Shown one piece after another: positions 38,601 to 51,209 of a stretch of DNA of 64,000 nt (positions are counted from its first letter, which is position 1; every line of letters starts with the position of its first letter). The DNA is taken from contig JXTC01000454.1 in assembly GCA_002914845.1 (NCBI GenBank), forward strand, positions 163,292 to 227,291. Direction: 5' to 3'. The translations under genes were made by a program, and so were the position numbers. This stretch comes from Trema orientale (Eukaryota; Streptophyta; Magnoliopsida; Rosales; Cannabaceae). The notes under the pieces were generated by a model that saw nothing but the letters and a program-made list of their open reading frames with translations, did no database searches and had not been told where the DNA came from.

Positions 38601-41600
38601 TTTGAATTCTGGCACCAGATATTTTTCCAGTTTCACTAAAGTGGATCTCAATCAACTTTCCCTGCAACATGTTCGTTCAGATAGTCAAATTTATGCAACA
38701 AAAAAAGCTATAAATTTGGGTGAAAGGCATTTGTGTGAAAGATATTCTTGAACATAGCCCCTAACCATAAAAAAAGTATGTTAACCCAAAGAACATTTGT
38801 GTGAAAGACAGAGAGCTTACAAAACGACTGGAGTTGTCATTTCTTAATGTTTTAGCATTACCAAAGGCTTCTAAAATCGGGTTAGTCTTTAATATTTCAT
38901 TCTCTATCCCACTTCCACCTCCAAGTGCAGCCAGATATTGCATTGCTATTTTTGCCGTTTCAGTTTTCCCCGCTCCACTTTCCCCACTGCACAGATAATT
39001 AATGTAAAACAATAATAAATGCAGTTCAAGAAAAATCAGCACAAACTCCATCTAACCCATCAGTAAACTATGTTCCTTAGTTTTAAATCGTAAAAGCCAA
39101 GGTTTTTTGTAATTAATATAAGCCTAGATTAGTTAAAAGTTCTCATTGCATGCAATAAAACGCATTCAAATTTGTTCTTATTCTATAATTCAATGTAGAA
39201 GTACATTACTTGAACATTAGAAAGGCATTTTTCAAACAAATTATGAATTATTAGCTCTATATCAACGTACATCTGAAACAGTAGGGAAACTTAAAAGAAC
39301 TACGTAAAATAACTCGCCTTCTAAACAAATCCTCTTTCTCTTGAAAATTAAAAAGCTCCTCTACAAGTAGGCAAAAAAGCCACGGTATCTATGTTCACCA
39401 GTTACCTAATGTCATTTTGACATTAATTTCTTCAGAAGTTTCAAGACAATGCGTAATACCAATGTACCTTGGCTATTTCTCATAAGCATAATTTTGATTG
39501 CAAAAACAAGGCCCTTGATATGTAACTCCTCCATAGACATACCCAGACTGCAGCATACTCTTCCAGATAAAACATAATTATAATATTTTTGAATTTTCGT
39601 AAATCCAATTGATTTAAACATGAATGAATATATTAAATCTTCGAAAGTTTTATAAATCATTAAATCCAATTCATTTAAACATCAATGAGCCTCCAATGAG
39701 TAAATAAATTGCTTTCTAATTTGTCTCTAATCTTTTAAATCCAATTCATTAAAACTTCAAGGAATCCAAGAATAATCTGTAGAAAAAATGTGTAGCATAA
39801 AACAACAACCAAAGTTACAGTCCAAAAGATGCAAATATGTGGTCAGCTAACAACAAAGCATTATTAAAAAAGGAACGAATTCTGCACTAACCTTATGATG
39901 ATCGATTGATTTACTTCATCTGAAAGAAAAGTGAGAGTCACGGTAAGACTTCAAAATTAATGACAATTCGATGTGGGATTTATCTGCTGAAAAAATAATC
40001 TCACAAAAAGTGAACAAGTAAAAAAAACCTCGTATCATTTCCCGGATTGCTGTATCTGTGATGGCATACACATGAGGATTGTCATTTGTTTTACGCTTAT
40101 ATGCTTCTATATACTCATTTCCATATAACGGAACTTTCTTAAATGGATTGATAGCAACCAACACTGGCCCTGCTTTTGTCTGCAGGACACGCAATCATTA
40201 ACCCAAAAAAAAAAAAAAAGGAAAGACATTACCAAGAAAATGTCAAAAGTGAAGTTATAACAAATTGAAGAACATACATAAATCATATTTTGATTGTATC
40301 TGTACTGAAGATTGTACAACACTGATGGTTCATTTAGATAACTTAGCTGCATGAGATCATCTACACCATCAAGGATATCGGGATTTGCAGGGACCAATTT
40401 TTCAGTTTTTACCTTCAAAACCTACAAGTAAAAATTGGAATGAAACTGAAGCAAAAATCTGATTGCAACTGACAAGATCATAGTTCAGAGATTCCAAAGT
40501 TCTCTTACTTTCTCATCAGGCAGTGAAATAACAGATTCAGTCCCAGAGGTTGACAATATCTTCCCCAACTCCCATCTCCCATTTGGAAGTTGAAACCAAG
40601 ATTGGAGCTTCTGAAACAGGAAACTTTAAGAAGTAGGTAACAGACATTAATAAATACTACGTAGTATGTTAGTGAATTAAATCCCAGGAATTGTTAGTCA
40701 ATTTCTGTAAGCAGTTTAAAAATTATGGCTTTCATTGCTCTAAGTTTGTAACAGGATTTGAATATTTCAATTCAGTTTTTCTTTCAAAACAAAATCAGGA
40801 GAAGAAATTGCAGTTGCTACAAGAAGACAATGAGAAGTATAAAAGAAGAACTATAATTGAACGACCAACATTAATCTGGTTTTGTTTTGACTCCATTTCA
40901 GCTAAGGAAAAGCTAAAATGGCAAAAATCTCCATAAAGGTTAAAATCAATAGCAAAAAAGATTGAAGATTCATTCAGTACAGCACAAAAAATAAAAATCA
41001 CAATCTGTAGGACAGCAACCAGCAGGTAAGGGGTGTCCAATATAGAACAATTTGAAAAAAAAATATATATATATATATTGTTAGCCATGGAGCCAAATCA
41101 ATAAGCTGATATCACATCCTAAATTTTAGAATTAAATTGTTCAAACTAAGTCGGTTATAATATTGAATATCTACAAAACTGCACAATTGCCTCACATGCT
41201 CGCACTCTTGCAGTACTCTAGTTGCCAGCAATAAATAATGGACAACATCATTTTTATCACTGCTAACTCATAGAGATAAAAAAAAAATTGCACATGCAGC
41301 AAAGAACAGCAATAAATCTTTGGAAAATTCCAGTACATGAGAGGAAAAGTGAAATTAAATGAGAAGCCAAAAAAAAAATACCTTCTTCACGGCATAGGAG
41401 GTGGTATCACCCCACCTACGTTCAGTACGAGATGCAGATACTGAAGGCACAGGCGGAGCTAAAGAGTCCGAGTCTTCATCCCCACTTGAGGGCCTGTCTT
41501 CAATTGAAACAATGTTGCCATAATATGGTGAATCCTCATTCACTTGATCCATGTTTCCAACACCATTCTCAACAGCCTCATCCCCTAAATCACCATTTTC

Positions 41601-41753
41601 AGGTATCCTTGATGAGATAATATCACTGTGTCCTAACTTAGCATCACCCAACTTCCCAAGGTGATCAGAGGTTGGGGAACCCATGAACCTAAAATCACCA
41701 GGCAATGATTTGATCGATTGGAAGGAAGGCGGAAGACGGGCTTTTGAGGACAT
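29606..41753 (-). CDS. VIII-1: Class VIII unconventional myosin, complete, 23 coding exons, 1,170 residues
   Basis: Plant actin motor; Arabidopsis class VIII members act at the plasma membrane, plasmodesmata, endosomes and cell plate. Coding exons, minus strand: 41753-41382, 40610-40509, 40421-40278, 40179-40029, 39919-39892, 38986-38821, 38661-38598, 38497-38484, 38402-38318, 37683-37580, 37466-37328, 37040-36922, 36194-36042, 35927-35838, 34593-34516, 34414-34256, 33398-33192, 32571-32366, 32244-32109, 31736-31617, 31499-31352, 30754-30687, 30265-29606. Sum 3,513 nt, all GT..AG, frame kept. Residues 125-172 SH3-like; P-loop GESGAGKT 267-274; switch I NDNSSRF 315-321; switch [10 protein letters not shown] 539-546; acidic Asp486 sixteen residues before DALAK (TEDS position); four IQ motifs about 848-940; coiled coil about 960-1025; basic C-terminus KKKWWTRR. 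Arabidopsis ATM1 is 1,166 residues. The exact paralogue is uncertain. One ambiguous base (38121) lies in an intron. Confidence 0.95.
31098..31246. repeat. Imperfect tandem duplication (about 81 bp) in a myosin intron
   Basis: Two units, from about 31098 and 31179, share acttctcc(c/a)ttc..aaggtggagatt and acaaaatattt phrases in the intron between the exons ending at 31352 and starting at 30754. No coding role. Confidence 0.6.
38484..38497 (-). other. 14-nt micro-exon of the myosin gene
   Basis: Flanked by gatgcag and gtaattcc, this 14-nt exon supplies the end of the conserved IQTFLLEKSRVV segment of the motor. Without it both the frame (phase 1 to phase 0) and four conserved residues are lost. 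Part of the CDS at 29606-41753. Confidence 0.9.
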
Positions 41754-42650
41754 CTTCCCTGAAGAATTCTGGAAACCATAAAGATCGAATAATCGGATAA
41801 TAATCGGGTCCAAAAAGCTTACTTTTTGAGGCAAAAAAAAGTTTATCAAACTTTAACAAGGTCCCACTAAAGGACTAATCGGATGAACTTAATGGCGGGG
41901 ACCATAAACTAAGGTCTAGACTCAAGTGCTCTTCTCTTATGGGTCGCAATTGTCGAGCTTAACACCTAAAGATGCTTGCTAAAATCTTCAAATTTATCAA
42001 AATAATAAGCACAAGTCGCTACCAAGTTTAAATTAACAAAAAATAAAATAAAATATAGTAATCTACTTTGACACCTTGAGATGGTTCATTTGCAGAAAAT
42101 CCCTTAAATCCAAGTAACTTGTCAAAGTCCTTTAAGACTTACAGATCTTACCTTTAAGCCATTGTTCGGCTACCCAGAAAACAAAAAAGGAAAATAACCC
42201 CTAAGAACTAACCATCTGAGACGAAAGCCACAATTTAACTCAAGTAAGCCCCAAAACAACCAACTTTAACCATTATAAATTACCCAGAAAAAACTTTCCC
42301 GGACTCTCATTTTCCTTCATTTTCTCTCAAAACAAACAAAAACTTCAAATTTTTCATAAACACGGATTCGAAGAACTTAAGCCGATCCACTCACCTCAGA
42401 GAAAAAAACGAAACCCAGTTCGGAAATTCCTCCCAAACTCTCCGATCGACGGTAGAAAGCTCTGAAATATCTCCAAAAATAATCAGCAAAGCAGCTTCAA
42501 ACTTTTCAAAGCTCTGAGTTTTGACGAGGAAAGTTCAGACGAAGACCGTGGAAGACCAAGCTTCGAAAGTGAAACCCTAAAAATTTTCGAGGAGCTTGTG
42601 AAGAACAATGAAGCTGGATAGTGAGAGTCTCTGACAATGGGTGTTTGGAG
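41754..42650 (-). other. 5' leader of the myosin gene with a probable leader intron
   Basis: A consensus acceptor (tttccag) lies at 41771-41769, 16 nt before the start codon, and a consensus donor (GAG followed by gtgagt) lies near 42396. The 42397-42650 stretch has the pyrimidine-rich, lower-AT character of a first non-coding exon. Leader introns are common in plant cytoskeletal genes. The transcription start is not resolved. Confidence 0.6.
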
Positions 42651-42659
42651 TCCGGGAAA

Positions 42660-43302
42660 GTAAGGAGGGAAAATGAAAGAAAATCTAAGGCGTGTGAAGA
42701 AGAAGCAGCTTTTCTTGGGTCTTTTGTTTTTGATTTTGTATTTCTTTTTTTGTTACATTCACAGAAAAAAAAAATAATAAAAAAAAAGATTTTAAATTTT
42801 GAATTTTCTTATTAAATTGGATTTAATTTTTATTTATTTCTATGGCATTTAAATTTCGGAGTTTTGGTACCAACCAAATTTAAACCAACATTTTTAACGG
42901 TTTATATGAAATTTCTTCATTGACGATATTGCCCCCTATCCGTATCCGTATCCGTATGGCGCTGAAAGGCAAATAACCGATTGCACACACATTTATTTTT
43001 GTTAATTAACCAAAGTTTAACATAGTTATCATTTTTTATAACCATGAATGCACTTTTATCCCCTGATTTCATATTTTTTTTATCTTTCCATTTAATAGAT
43101 AATATTAAATGTTGTCGTGGTTTTTGGTTTTCTTACTATCTCAAATATTTTCCCAAAAAAAAAAAGAATAATAATAAATAAGATTCCACATGTGATTCCC
43201 CCCACACACACACAAAAAAAAAAAAAAAAGTTTCCATATAGGATAAAAATAGACACCTATTTATATATAATTATTGTTTTGCTCAACTAAAATTCATGTA
43301 GT
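42660..43302. other. Intergenic upstream of the myosin gene
   Basis: Probable promoter region of the minus-strand myosin. A small (ccgtat)3 repeat lies near 42940-42957 and a (ca)n run near 43203. No definite TATA box seen. Confidence 0.4.
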
Positions 43303-43452
43303 TAGAAAGAAAAATATTAGATAATGTGTATTTATTTTTATTTATTTTTCTAATGACTTAAATTATAGTAGTCATTAAATAATAATCCAATGATTAAAAA
43401 AATAGTACATATAGACAGGTAAAAAAATACATACTGAATTATGATCCTATAT
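43303..43452. repeat. MITE of the 'CCTATATATA' family, copy 2
   Basis: The reverse complement reads ATATATAGGATCATAATTCAG then TATG plus T-run, a TTAATCATTGGATTATTATTTAATGA-type block and a tacacattatctaat end, the same order as 13609-13732. Confidence 0.5.
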
Positions 43453-43456
43453 ATAT

Positions 43457-44054
43457 TTTCAACGCTCACAAAAGTAATAATTTGTGCTTCTTCTCCCATA
43501 CATTTGAAAATGTATTTCCTAAGCATGATGCGTGCAAAGAAATCAAGTCTGGCCATAGACTTGATTAGAAATCAAATCTTGTCTTATGAGTTTTGAATAT
43601 TTTTATGGGTAAGAGAAAGGGTTGCTTGTTGTCCATAAATTGAAAAAGAGGAAATAAAAAAAAAATGTCAAGCATCCTTTTCTACTTAAACGCCAAAACA
43701 ATGAAGCATATACCCGATGCATGAAATTGAATGCTATTTTCTCTAATAATTTCCTAACCACATATTCTCTTAAAAAAAAAAAAAAAAAAAAAAGCCCCTC
43801 ACCATATAATAATCAAAACTGTTCATTCTGAAAAGCTCGACTTTGGATAAGTAATGAATTTTCCATTTGAATGAAATAAAATGGGTAAAACAAGGAAGGC
43901 TTATAATTTTTAAACCACTACTAAGGAACTTAATTTGAGATTTTGAATTAAAATCAAAATCATAAAATTATCATTTTATCTGAATAATTGCTATAAATAT
44001 TGATATATCAAGCAACTTGTTTACTACTTGTATTTCATTTACTAAATATATTCA
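43457..44054. other. Intergenic, no feature recognised
   Basis: AT-rich, with a long A-run near 43770. Nothing else seen. Confidence 0.4.
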
Positions 44055-44064
44055 AACAAATTAA

Positions 44065-44854
44065 GGGATAATATTAAAAAAAAAAGAAAGAAAAAACTAC
44101 CACTTTTAGTGTTTTATCAAAAAAATCCAAACTTTTTCATTTATATCAAATCAAACCTTTAATTTGTATTTTACTATAAAATAATCATTTAGTGAAAATT
44201 AGAACTTTAATTTGTTGAAAAAGACCCATTTTTACCACTTTAAACTCATAAAACATATATTAAAAATAATAAATATTGAAACCAATTAGTATTGTCTTTC
44301 TTTTTCTAAAAAAAATAATTTAAATGAAAATAATAAAAAATAAATTTTTTGTCACTCTTTTCATTTTAACAATTAATTGTTTTGGATAATTTAAACTCAT
44401 TTTAGTTTCTATAATTATTATTTCCACTTAAAATAATTAAAAAAAGAAAGAAAAGACTAGATTTTTTATTTTTTGTCTCTCTCTCTCTAAAAAAAATTAA
44501 TTGTGTTGAATAATTTAAACTCTTAAAAAGGCAAAGAACGAGAAAATTTTTCAACTTTTGTCATTCTTTTCTTAAAATTATTTTGAATAGTTGAAACTCT
44601 TGTTATTTTTAATAATCATTATTTTCACTTAAAATATTCTTTTTAAAAAATGAAAGACAATAATAATTGGTTTAAATATTTATTAGTTTTAATATATGTT
44701 TTATGAGTTTAAAGGATAAAATTATCTTTTTAAATAGACTAAGTTCTAATTTTGACTAAATATGTGGACCCGATTCTATTTGATAGGAAAATTCAAATAA
44801 TGTTTAATTTGATATCAATGAAAAAGCGTGGGTTTTTTTTATATATATTATCCC
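44065..44854. mobile_element. Non-autonomous Mutator-like foldback element, 790 bp, 10-bp target duplication
   Basis: Ends are GGGATAATAT and its complement ATATTATCCC. Long inverted arms follow: aaactcataaaacatatatt (left, about 44244) matches the complement of aatatatgttttatgagttt (right, about 44690), and cattTatatcaaatcaaac matches the complement near 44815. AACAAATTAA flanks both ends exactly (44055-44064 and 44855-44864). A 9-11-bp duplication with long inverted repeats fits Mutator-like elements. The centre has T/A-rich tandem phrases; no transposase. Confidence 0.85.
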
Positions 44855-44986
44855 AACAAATTAATTGTAACATCATAGGTATTATTTAATTGCTACAAAT
44901 ATAGAGTAGAACACCCTATTCAATAATTAGGTATTGTCTAAGTAGACACATTTTATTGTTTTCAAAATACTTTATAGGCTTGCATT

Positions 44987-45687
44987 TAGGGATGTCAATT
45001 TCACCGAATGGGGTGGTACACAGTAGTGCACCGGCCCGAATGGGGCGGGCTTTCATCGTTATAAATGGTGCGGGGTATGGGACAGGGATTCCCCATTTAA
45101 TATTTAGCGGAGCGGGGTGGGGCGGGCTTGGGATTGAGTGTCCCGCACCAACCCTGCCCCGATTATATATAAGTTAATTTCTATTTTTTTATATAATAGT
45201 GATTCAAGTAGATGTTTTTTAAAAAGAAAAAAGATCTAATAATATATAGTCATAGACTAATATTTTTTGAGTTATTTGGGATTGTGTTAGCTTTATGAAT
45301 GAATGATTTGTTATATGATTTTAGTATTAAGTATTTTATATTTGACAATTCTAACATGTTAAAGTTTTATTTGAATGTGTTTTTTAGTTATTTAGGTCTA
45401 AAATTGGAATTTTCAATGAAGTTAACTTTAATTTTCATTGTTTTTCGATGTAATTAGACTTTTAAAAGATTTGAACTAACATAGAATTGTTTAATTTATA
45501 CAAGATGACGATTCCAAATGGGGACCCCGATATACCAATGGAGAAACCGATCCCCGAGGGGGATTCTCTAAAATTGTCCCGCACCAAATAAAATGGTGAA
45601 TGATGCGGGGATGGTATAGTAAAATAATAATAGAGATGGTAATGGTAAACACAAAACCGGTCTCGCCCTGCCCCGTTGACATCCCTA
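44987..45687. mobile_element. Non-autonomous hAT-type element, copy 2 (701 bp), perfect 8-bp target duplication
   Basis: Starts TAGGGATGTCAAT and ends GTTGACATCCCTA (12 of 13 terminal bases complementary). CTTGCATT flanks both sides exactly (44979-44986 and 45688-45695). The ends are G+C-rich with repeated gcgggg and ccccg phrases; the middle is AT-rich. It is colinear with 27651-28367. Because the target duplication is perfect and CG sites are better kept, it is the younger of the two copies. Confidence 0.93.
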
Positions 45688-45699
45688 CTTGCATTCAAA

Positions 45700-46768
45700 A
45701 AAAAAAAAACTTTTTAGACGTTTTTATACATATGTTAACATATTTTAATTACTGTCAAAATTTCTCATTGTCAAAAAAAATAGAAACTTTTAAAATTAAA
45801 CCCGCAGTAAGTGTTGGTAATTAAGTAAAGCAGCAAATTCGAAAAATGAACAAAAAAAAAGAAGAAAATATTGAGTATAAGTGTAAAATAGTTATTAACT
45901 GAAAAAAAAAATTGTTATAAGAATGGAGATAGAAGAAGACAACTTTGGCATGTTTTCTTCTATTTCAATAATATTTTTTTAAATAGCTTTATCATTGGGG
46001 AAAAAAAATGGAAAGAACGAGCCAGGATTAGGAAGACGACGTGAGGGGCAATTAAGACATTTAAATACGGACAGTTTTTAAAATAGCTTTTGATGGTTTA
46101 AAACTTAAAAGCAGCCAGCGTGGAGGGAGTCAAAGCGGTTAGTTCCAAATTCAACGTCCAGTTGTTGGATTTTGAATGGACAAAACTGAATGAGTTTAGC
46201 GTGGAAGTGAGAACACCTGATTGCGGCACGCCAACGCACACATCCTTCGTCAACAAAAAAGGCCGGCAACGGGGTTTGGTAGCGTACAGGTGCGTGCTCT
46301 TCAATGTCCCTTCCCTCTCCGGTTGTCGTGTTCGTTGGGTTAGGATTAGGTGACTACGTCGTACCGTGACTCATCGTAAACCAACCAATCAAGAGTCTTC
46401 ATTTTGTGACCCAGGCCAAGTGGCTCTGTTCCGACACAATTTTGACTTTTTATGAGAGACAATAGAAAACGCAACTTTTGACTTTTAAAATTATGTTTGA
46501 AAAAGTAATATCCAAGCAAACGTGAATAAAAGTTTTTTTTTTTTTTTAAAAAAAAAAAACTAACGAAATGGTATTCATTCCAGTAAGAAGAAGAAAACAT
46601 CGATGATTCCCCCCCCCCACACTTCTACATGATTATGCAAAAATCATGTTATTGAAAGTATGAAAATTTACCAGCTATAACATTAACTCTTTTTGAAACT
46701 CGGATTTTGAAGGAAAAAAAATTAAAAAAAAAATCATAAAAAAAAGCGGAAAATGATTTTTTTAGAAG
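45700..46768. other. Intergenic, with a GC-richer patch of unknown nature at 46110-46350
   Basis: Mostly AT-rich. The patch 46110-46350 is open on both strands for 60-80 codons, but I recognise no protein in either reading. It may be an old exon fragment or a promoter-like sequence. Confidence 0.35.
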
Positions 46769-46773
46769 TTTAT

Positions 46774-47131
46774 GGCTCCGTTTGTTTCATCCATTCCATT
46801 CCATTAGAATGGAATATCCATTTGAGTGTCTGTTTGTTTTAACAATTCAGTTTTTCCATTCAAATAATCTTTTAGAATGTGTATTTGTTTCAACAATTCA
46901 ATTTTTCCATTCAAATGGTCCATCCAAAAAGTTAACCATTGGAATGGTTTTTTTGTGTCTTGAATGAGAATGGAAGGGGGGAGGTGTTTTGAATGGTTCA
47001 TTCCAATGCTTCCATTCTAATTACAACACATTCCACTATTTTTTCCATTCAAATGTCTCCCATTCCAATTATAACACATTCTACAATTTCTATTCAAATA
47101 CACACATTCAAATAGGCGAACCAAACGGGCC
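46774..47131. mobile_element. MITE-like element, 358 bp, ends GGC(T/C)CCGTTTG
   Basis: Left end GGCTCCGTTTGTTTC matches the complement of the right end (GGCCCGTTTGGTTCGCC). TTAT flanks both sides (46770-46773, 47132-47135), compatible with a TTA/TAA-targeting PIF/Harbinger-type MITE. The inside is made of repeated cattccatt / ttccattcaaat phrases in both directions. Confidence 0.65.
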
Positions 47132-47136
47132 TTATA

Positions 47137-48097
47137 GAACTTTATTTTCACATTTTTTGTTTTATTAATTACAGTGTCAACATTTTATACTAAAAAATAA
47201 CATCAAATTAAACTTTTGCTTTTTTTGAAAATAAATTTTCCTTTTTTTTTTCAATCCAAACAAGAGAAATGAAATCTCTTAGAATTCTTTTTTTCCTCTC
47301 TAAAAATCCAACTTCCAAATGGAGTGTATAAAATTTTTATATGAAAACTTAATTTTTTGCACTTTAGAATCTTAATTAATTTAACGTTAGTATATTATAG
47401 GCGTGGGTGTATATTACTATCTTATCGTAACAAAATGTAAAGATCTCAAAAGAAAAGAAAAGAAAAAAGGAAAAAAAAAAAACTAAATGTACCATAATTA
47501 ATGCCACATTGTCTAAATTGATAAAATTTCAATGAAACTAATTTATGCCAGCTTTCCTTTTTTTTTTTTTTTTATCTTTTTGGGGCAAATGTCATATAAT
47601 AAACTTGTATTTATTAATTTTTCATCAAACTTTTTTTTTAACTTGGAAAAACCTTTCATTTTTGGAAATGCCAAATTTCAAGAGAAATTTTATTAGGTAT
47701 GCTCCAAACAATGCCTAATAATATACATATGCTCCAGCCAATAATTATTTCAAATCTCTGCTTACGGGACCAAAATACCCCGAATAATCTTAGTGTATAG
47801 TTTTTTTTTTTTTTTCAAAAAAAAAAAGACAAATAAACAAACAAAAACACTCTCTCTCTTCCTCTCCTTTCTCAATCCCCTCACTTCTAACAGAACTCTA
47901 GCTCTATTTTACATAAACAGCAGCCCTAATATCCCCACCCACGAATGATTGCCGCCAGTGGCGGGCTTAAGATTATTATTCAAGGAAGCATAACATAGAA
48001 ACTTCGTACAAAATTAGAACACAAAAGATAAATCAAATAGGAGATTGGGGATTTAAATACCAAAAAATAGAAGTTTAGAACCTAAATGCCAAACACA
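47137..48097. other. Intergenic, no feature recognised
   Basis: AT-rich with long T and A runs (47555, 47800) and a pyrimidine-rich stretch at 47845-47900. Nothing coding. Confidence 0.4.
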
Positions 48098-48102
48098 TTA
48101 AG

Positions 48103-48289
48103 GGCCCGTTTGGCACAGCTTTCAAAGATCTTTTAGGCTCAAAAGATCTTTTAGGAGTGTTTGGATGAATTTTTAGAAGATCTTTTTTTATCCAAAAGAT
48201 CTTTTTAAAGAAACATGGACCCACCATCTTTTTTAGGAAGATCTTTTTATACTTTTACTTCAAGAAGTAAAAGCTATCCCAAACAGGCC
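48103..48289. mobile_element. 187-bp MITE-like element with TTAAG direct repeats
   Basis: Left end GGCCCGTTTGGCACAGCTTT matches the complement of the right end (GGCCTGTTTGGGATAGCTTTT). TTAAG flanks both ends (48098-48102, 48290-48294). The inside repeats (a)agatcttttt about six times. Its ends resemble those of 46774-47131 (GGCCCGTTTGG), so the two may share a transposase source. Confidence 0.75.
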
Positions 48290-48294
48290 TTAAG

Positions 48295-50940
48295 ATTGAG
48301 AACTTTTCTGCCAATTAACTAAACTATAACTAAATAAATGCAAAGTTGAATTGAGGGGGCATATCTCTAAATTTACAAAAAGATAATTAAATAATCAAAA
48401 AAAAAAAAAAATTCAAGGGGGGCACTTGGCTACCCTTGGCGTGATGTGCGTCTGCCCCTAACTGCCGCCACCATCGCTGCTTTCCTTGCCATGTCGAGAC
48501 AGTTAAAAAATTTTGGGTAGCTCAGGCTTTTTAGGTTGGCATAAGTAAATATTTGTTACAATTATTGAGTAGCGCATATGGGTGTTATTAGACATAGTAG
48601 GAAACATATTTAATAAATTTCTCAGTTACAACTTCATGTTGTATTTTTTATCAACTATTTTCTTGGATTTTAATACTTAATCAAGTATTACCTTACCAAA
48701 TATCTAAATTAGACTTCTAAAATATAAAATACATCTAAATTGGGGAAAATTTAATAGAAAATGGCATAACTTCCCTTGAAGAACATTGAAACTCAAAACT
48801 GCTCATAACCAAAATAAAAATAACTTTAAAGTCAAATAAACAAAATTTAGTTATATTTTATTTTGATTAAGGACAACTTTTTGGCTTTATTTTTCCCGAA
48901 GAGCAATTTTATCAATTGGTTTCGATTCCCCCATCTTAGTTTTTGATGATGTTAAAAATCTAGGAAAATAATTGAAGAAAAATGCACTCTTAAGTTTTAA
49001 TTAACATTTTAAAAAAAATGCAAGGTTATTTGTCAAGAAATTAACAAATACATAGTCACGTTATCATAATTTCTTCTTTTTAAAGTAGAAAATAACTATA
49101 GTACAATTATATAGCGTATCATCCACACACACCAAAAAAAAAAAAGTTCAATTATATGATTAACATAAAAGGGTCCAAGAGCTCAATTATATGACTACAT
49201 ATGAAGGGTCCAAGAGGAAGGCCAATTTACCCACCCCATAACCTCATCCACACAATCACTCCAACAAGTTATATACCCCTAGAGAGAATATCCTCCAACG
49301 TAGAATAATTGAAAATCTGTCTTATAACTTTCTTAAGATTAAAATCCTATTTAATTATTTCTCAAAAAAAAAAATCCTATTTAACTAGATATTTAAAATA
49401 TAAGTTTAAAATGGTCGTAAGCATAACCATCACATAGACTTCCTTGCTTTGGTCCACAGTCCACTATCCATGGTTGAAAACTTCAAATTCTACTCTGTGT
49501 GAAAACAATGGAGTACAAAAAATAATTTCTGCAATAATTTCATTTCATATTCACATATATATAACAGAAGTCATTTTAATTTAATTATTTGCTACGTAGG
49601 AACAATTCCCGTCGAATCATATGACCTATGTCAAATTCACCTTTTCATCAAGGTGGAAAGGGATTATGCCATTATTGGGACAAGAAAGAAGGTTAGCAGC
49701 CGTTGTGCTTATATATAGCCTATAGGAGGAAAAAAAGAAAAACATGACTTTTAGTCGTATAGCAAAATAATCACTCATTTTCATTAATACTAAATAAAAC
49801 CTTCTATTTTTGGCTTTCTATCTAATCTATAGTCAAAATTGGAGTTTAAAATTGTAGCAAAAATGTCTTTAATCTTTAAAATTATCGATTGACATTCACA
49901 GATTTAGCCAGAAGGCAACCATCAAAACCAAAAAATGATTTGTAGTATCTCAAGAATCCAACTGTAACAGTTTTTAAATATTCATTTTTTTTTTTGAATT
50001 CTGTTATCTAATTTTAAAAATTAAAAACATTCACTTTCAATCATTTTAATTATATATATGGATACGGTAAGATTTGATAGAAAAAAACAAATAGAGTGTT
50101 TTAATGAGTATTAATAAAAATGTAGGCCTTTTGCTAAAAGATAAACATAGTGGGTTTTTATTTTTTTATACCATCCAATGTATATATATATAAGGTGCCT
50201 CTATTACCATATTCTTGTCTACTCTCTCCACACATAATTTAAATAAATTATATTATTCTTAAAGTCAAACAAATGGAATTCTACTAAAGGACAAATATTA
50301 TGTTGAAATCTCAACAATACCTTATAAAATTACACATTCAGTTTACACCCCTTGGTATGGGTTTTGAATAGCTGCAACGCATTAAAAATTCTCAAACTCA
50401 ATAAAAATCTCAAATCAAATTCTCATGATTAAGCAGAAAAATCTATATATTTGAATGAAATTGAACCCAATTTCTTTCTTCGACCACTTAGACTTAATAT
50501 TGAAGAGAACTTGGACAAAAGAGAAGTGAGATAGGTTAGGGAAAAAAGATGAAGGAAAATGGCAAAGAAGGGGAGAAAACGGTAGATAAGGACTCAAAAC
50601 CTTACCCCAACTTCTTTCTTAAAAAATATACAGAAACATTAATATGGTGTTAGATGAAGAAACAAATAAACCTTCAAGGATTGTTCCTTGTAACTTTCAA
50701 ATTAGTTTACAAGATGAAAATGGGATATCATTTAACAAGATAAACCTCTGCTAAATTCTTCTAAACCCCTACTAAATTATTCCTAAAATCAAAATTCAAC
50801 CAGTCAAACTTTGAATTACAAAGAAATTTATACCTCTACAACTTAATGTTTCATTTTTTTCAATCCTTCGATATCCATCATATATTGAACTTCAGAATTA
50901 ATTTCGAATTCAAAAAAGATTGTAGTTAGTTGTGGCTCTT
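48295..50940. other. Intergenic, 2.6 kb, no feature recognised
   Basis: AT-rich, non-coding. A GC-richer 60-bp patch near 48420-48500 has no reading frame. No tRNA, bounded repeat or coding motif found. Confidence 0.4.
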
Positions 50941-50944
50941 GTTG

Positions 50945-51149
50945 GGAGGGGGGGAGGGGAAGGTGTATGATAGTTTTGGAATTAGAAAGTGGTAGGGAAG
51001 GAATAAAAATATGAAGATTTTTAAATAAAAAATAAATTTTATTTTGGAAGGGGGGGAAGGAGGGTACATGATAGTTTTGGAATTAGAAAGAGGTAGGGAA
51101 AGAATAGAAATATAAAGATTTTTAAATAAAAAATAAATTTTATTTTTGA
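50945..51149. repeat. Tandem duplication, 101 bp x 2
   Basis: The phrase atgatagttttggaattaga begins at 50967 and again at 51068, and both copies continue through ggtaggga.a.aat and aagatttttaaataaaaaat. Each is preceded by a G-rich run. Only a few substitutions separate the copies. Confidence 0.85.
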
Positions 51150-51209
51150 AAAAAATAGGCGGAAAGAATAGACATAGGTATGTAAAAAAACTCACCTTAT
51201 ATATATATA

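Noticed and set aside
46098-46353. Overlapping open frames on both strands in a GC-richer patch
   Set aside because: No recognised domain in either frame and no start or splice context; left as unknown sequence.
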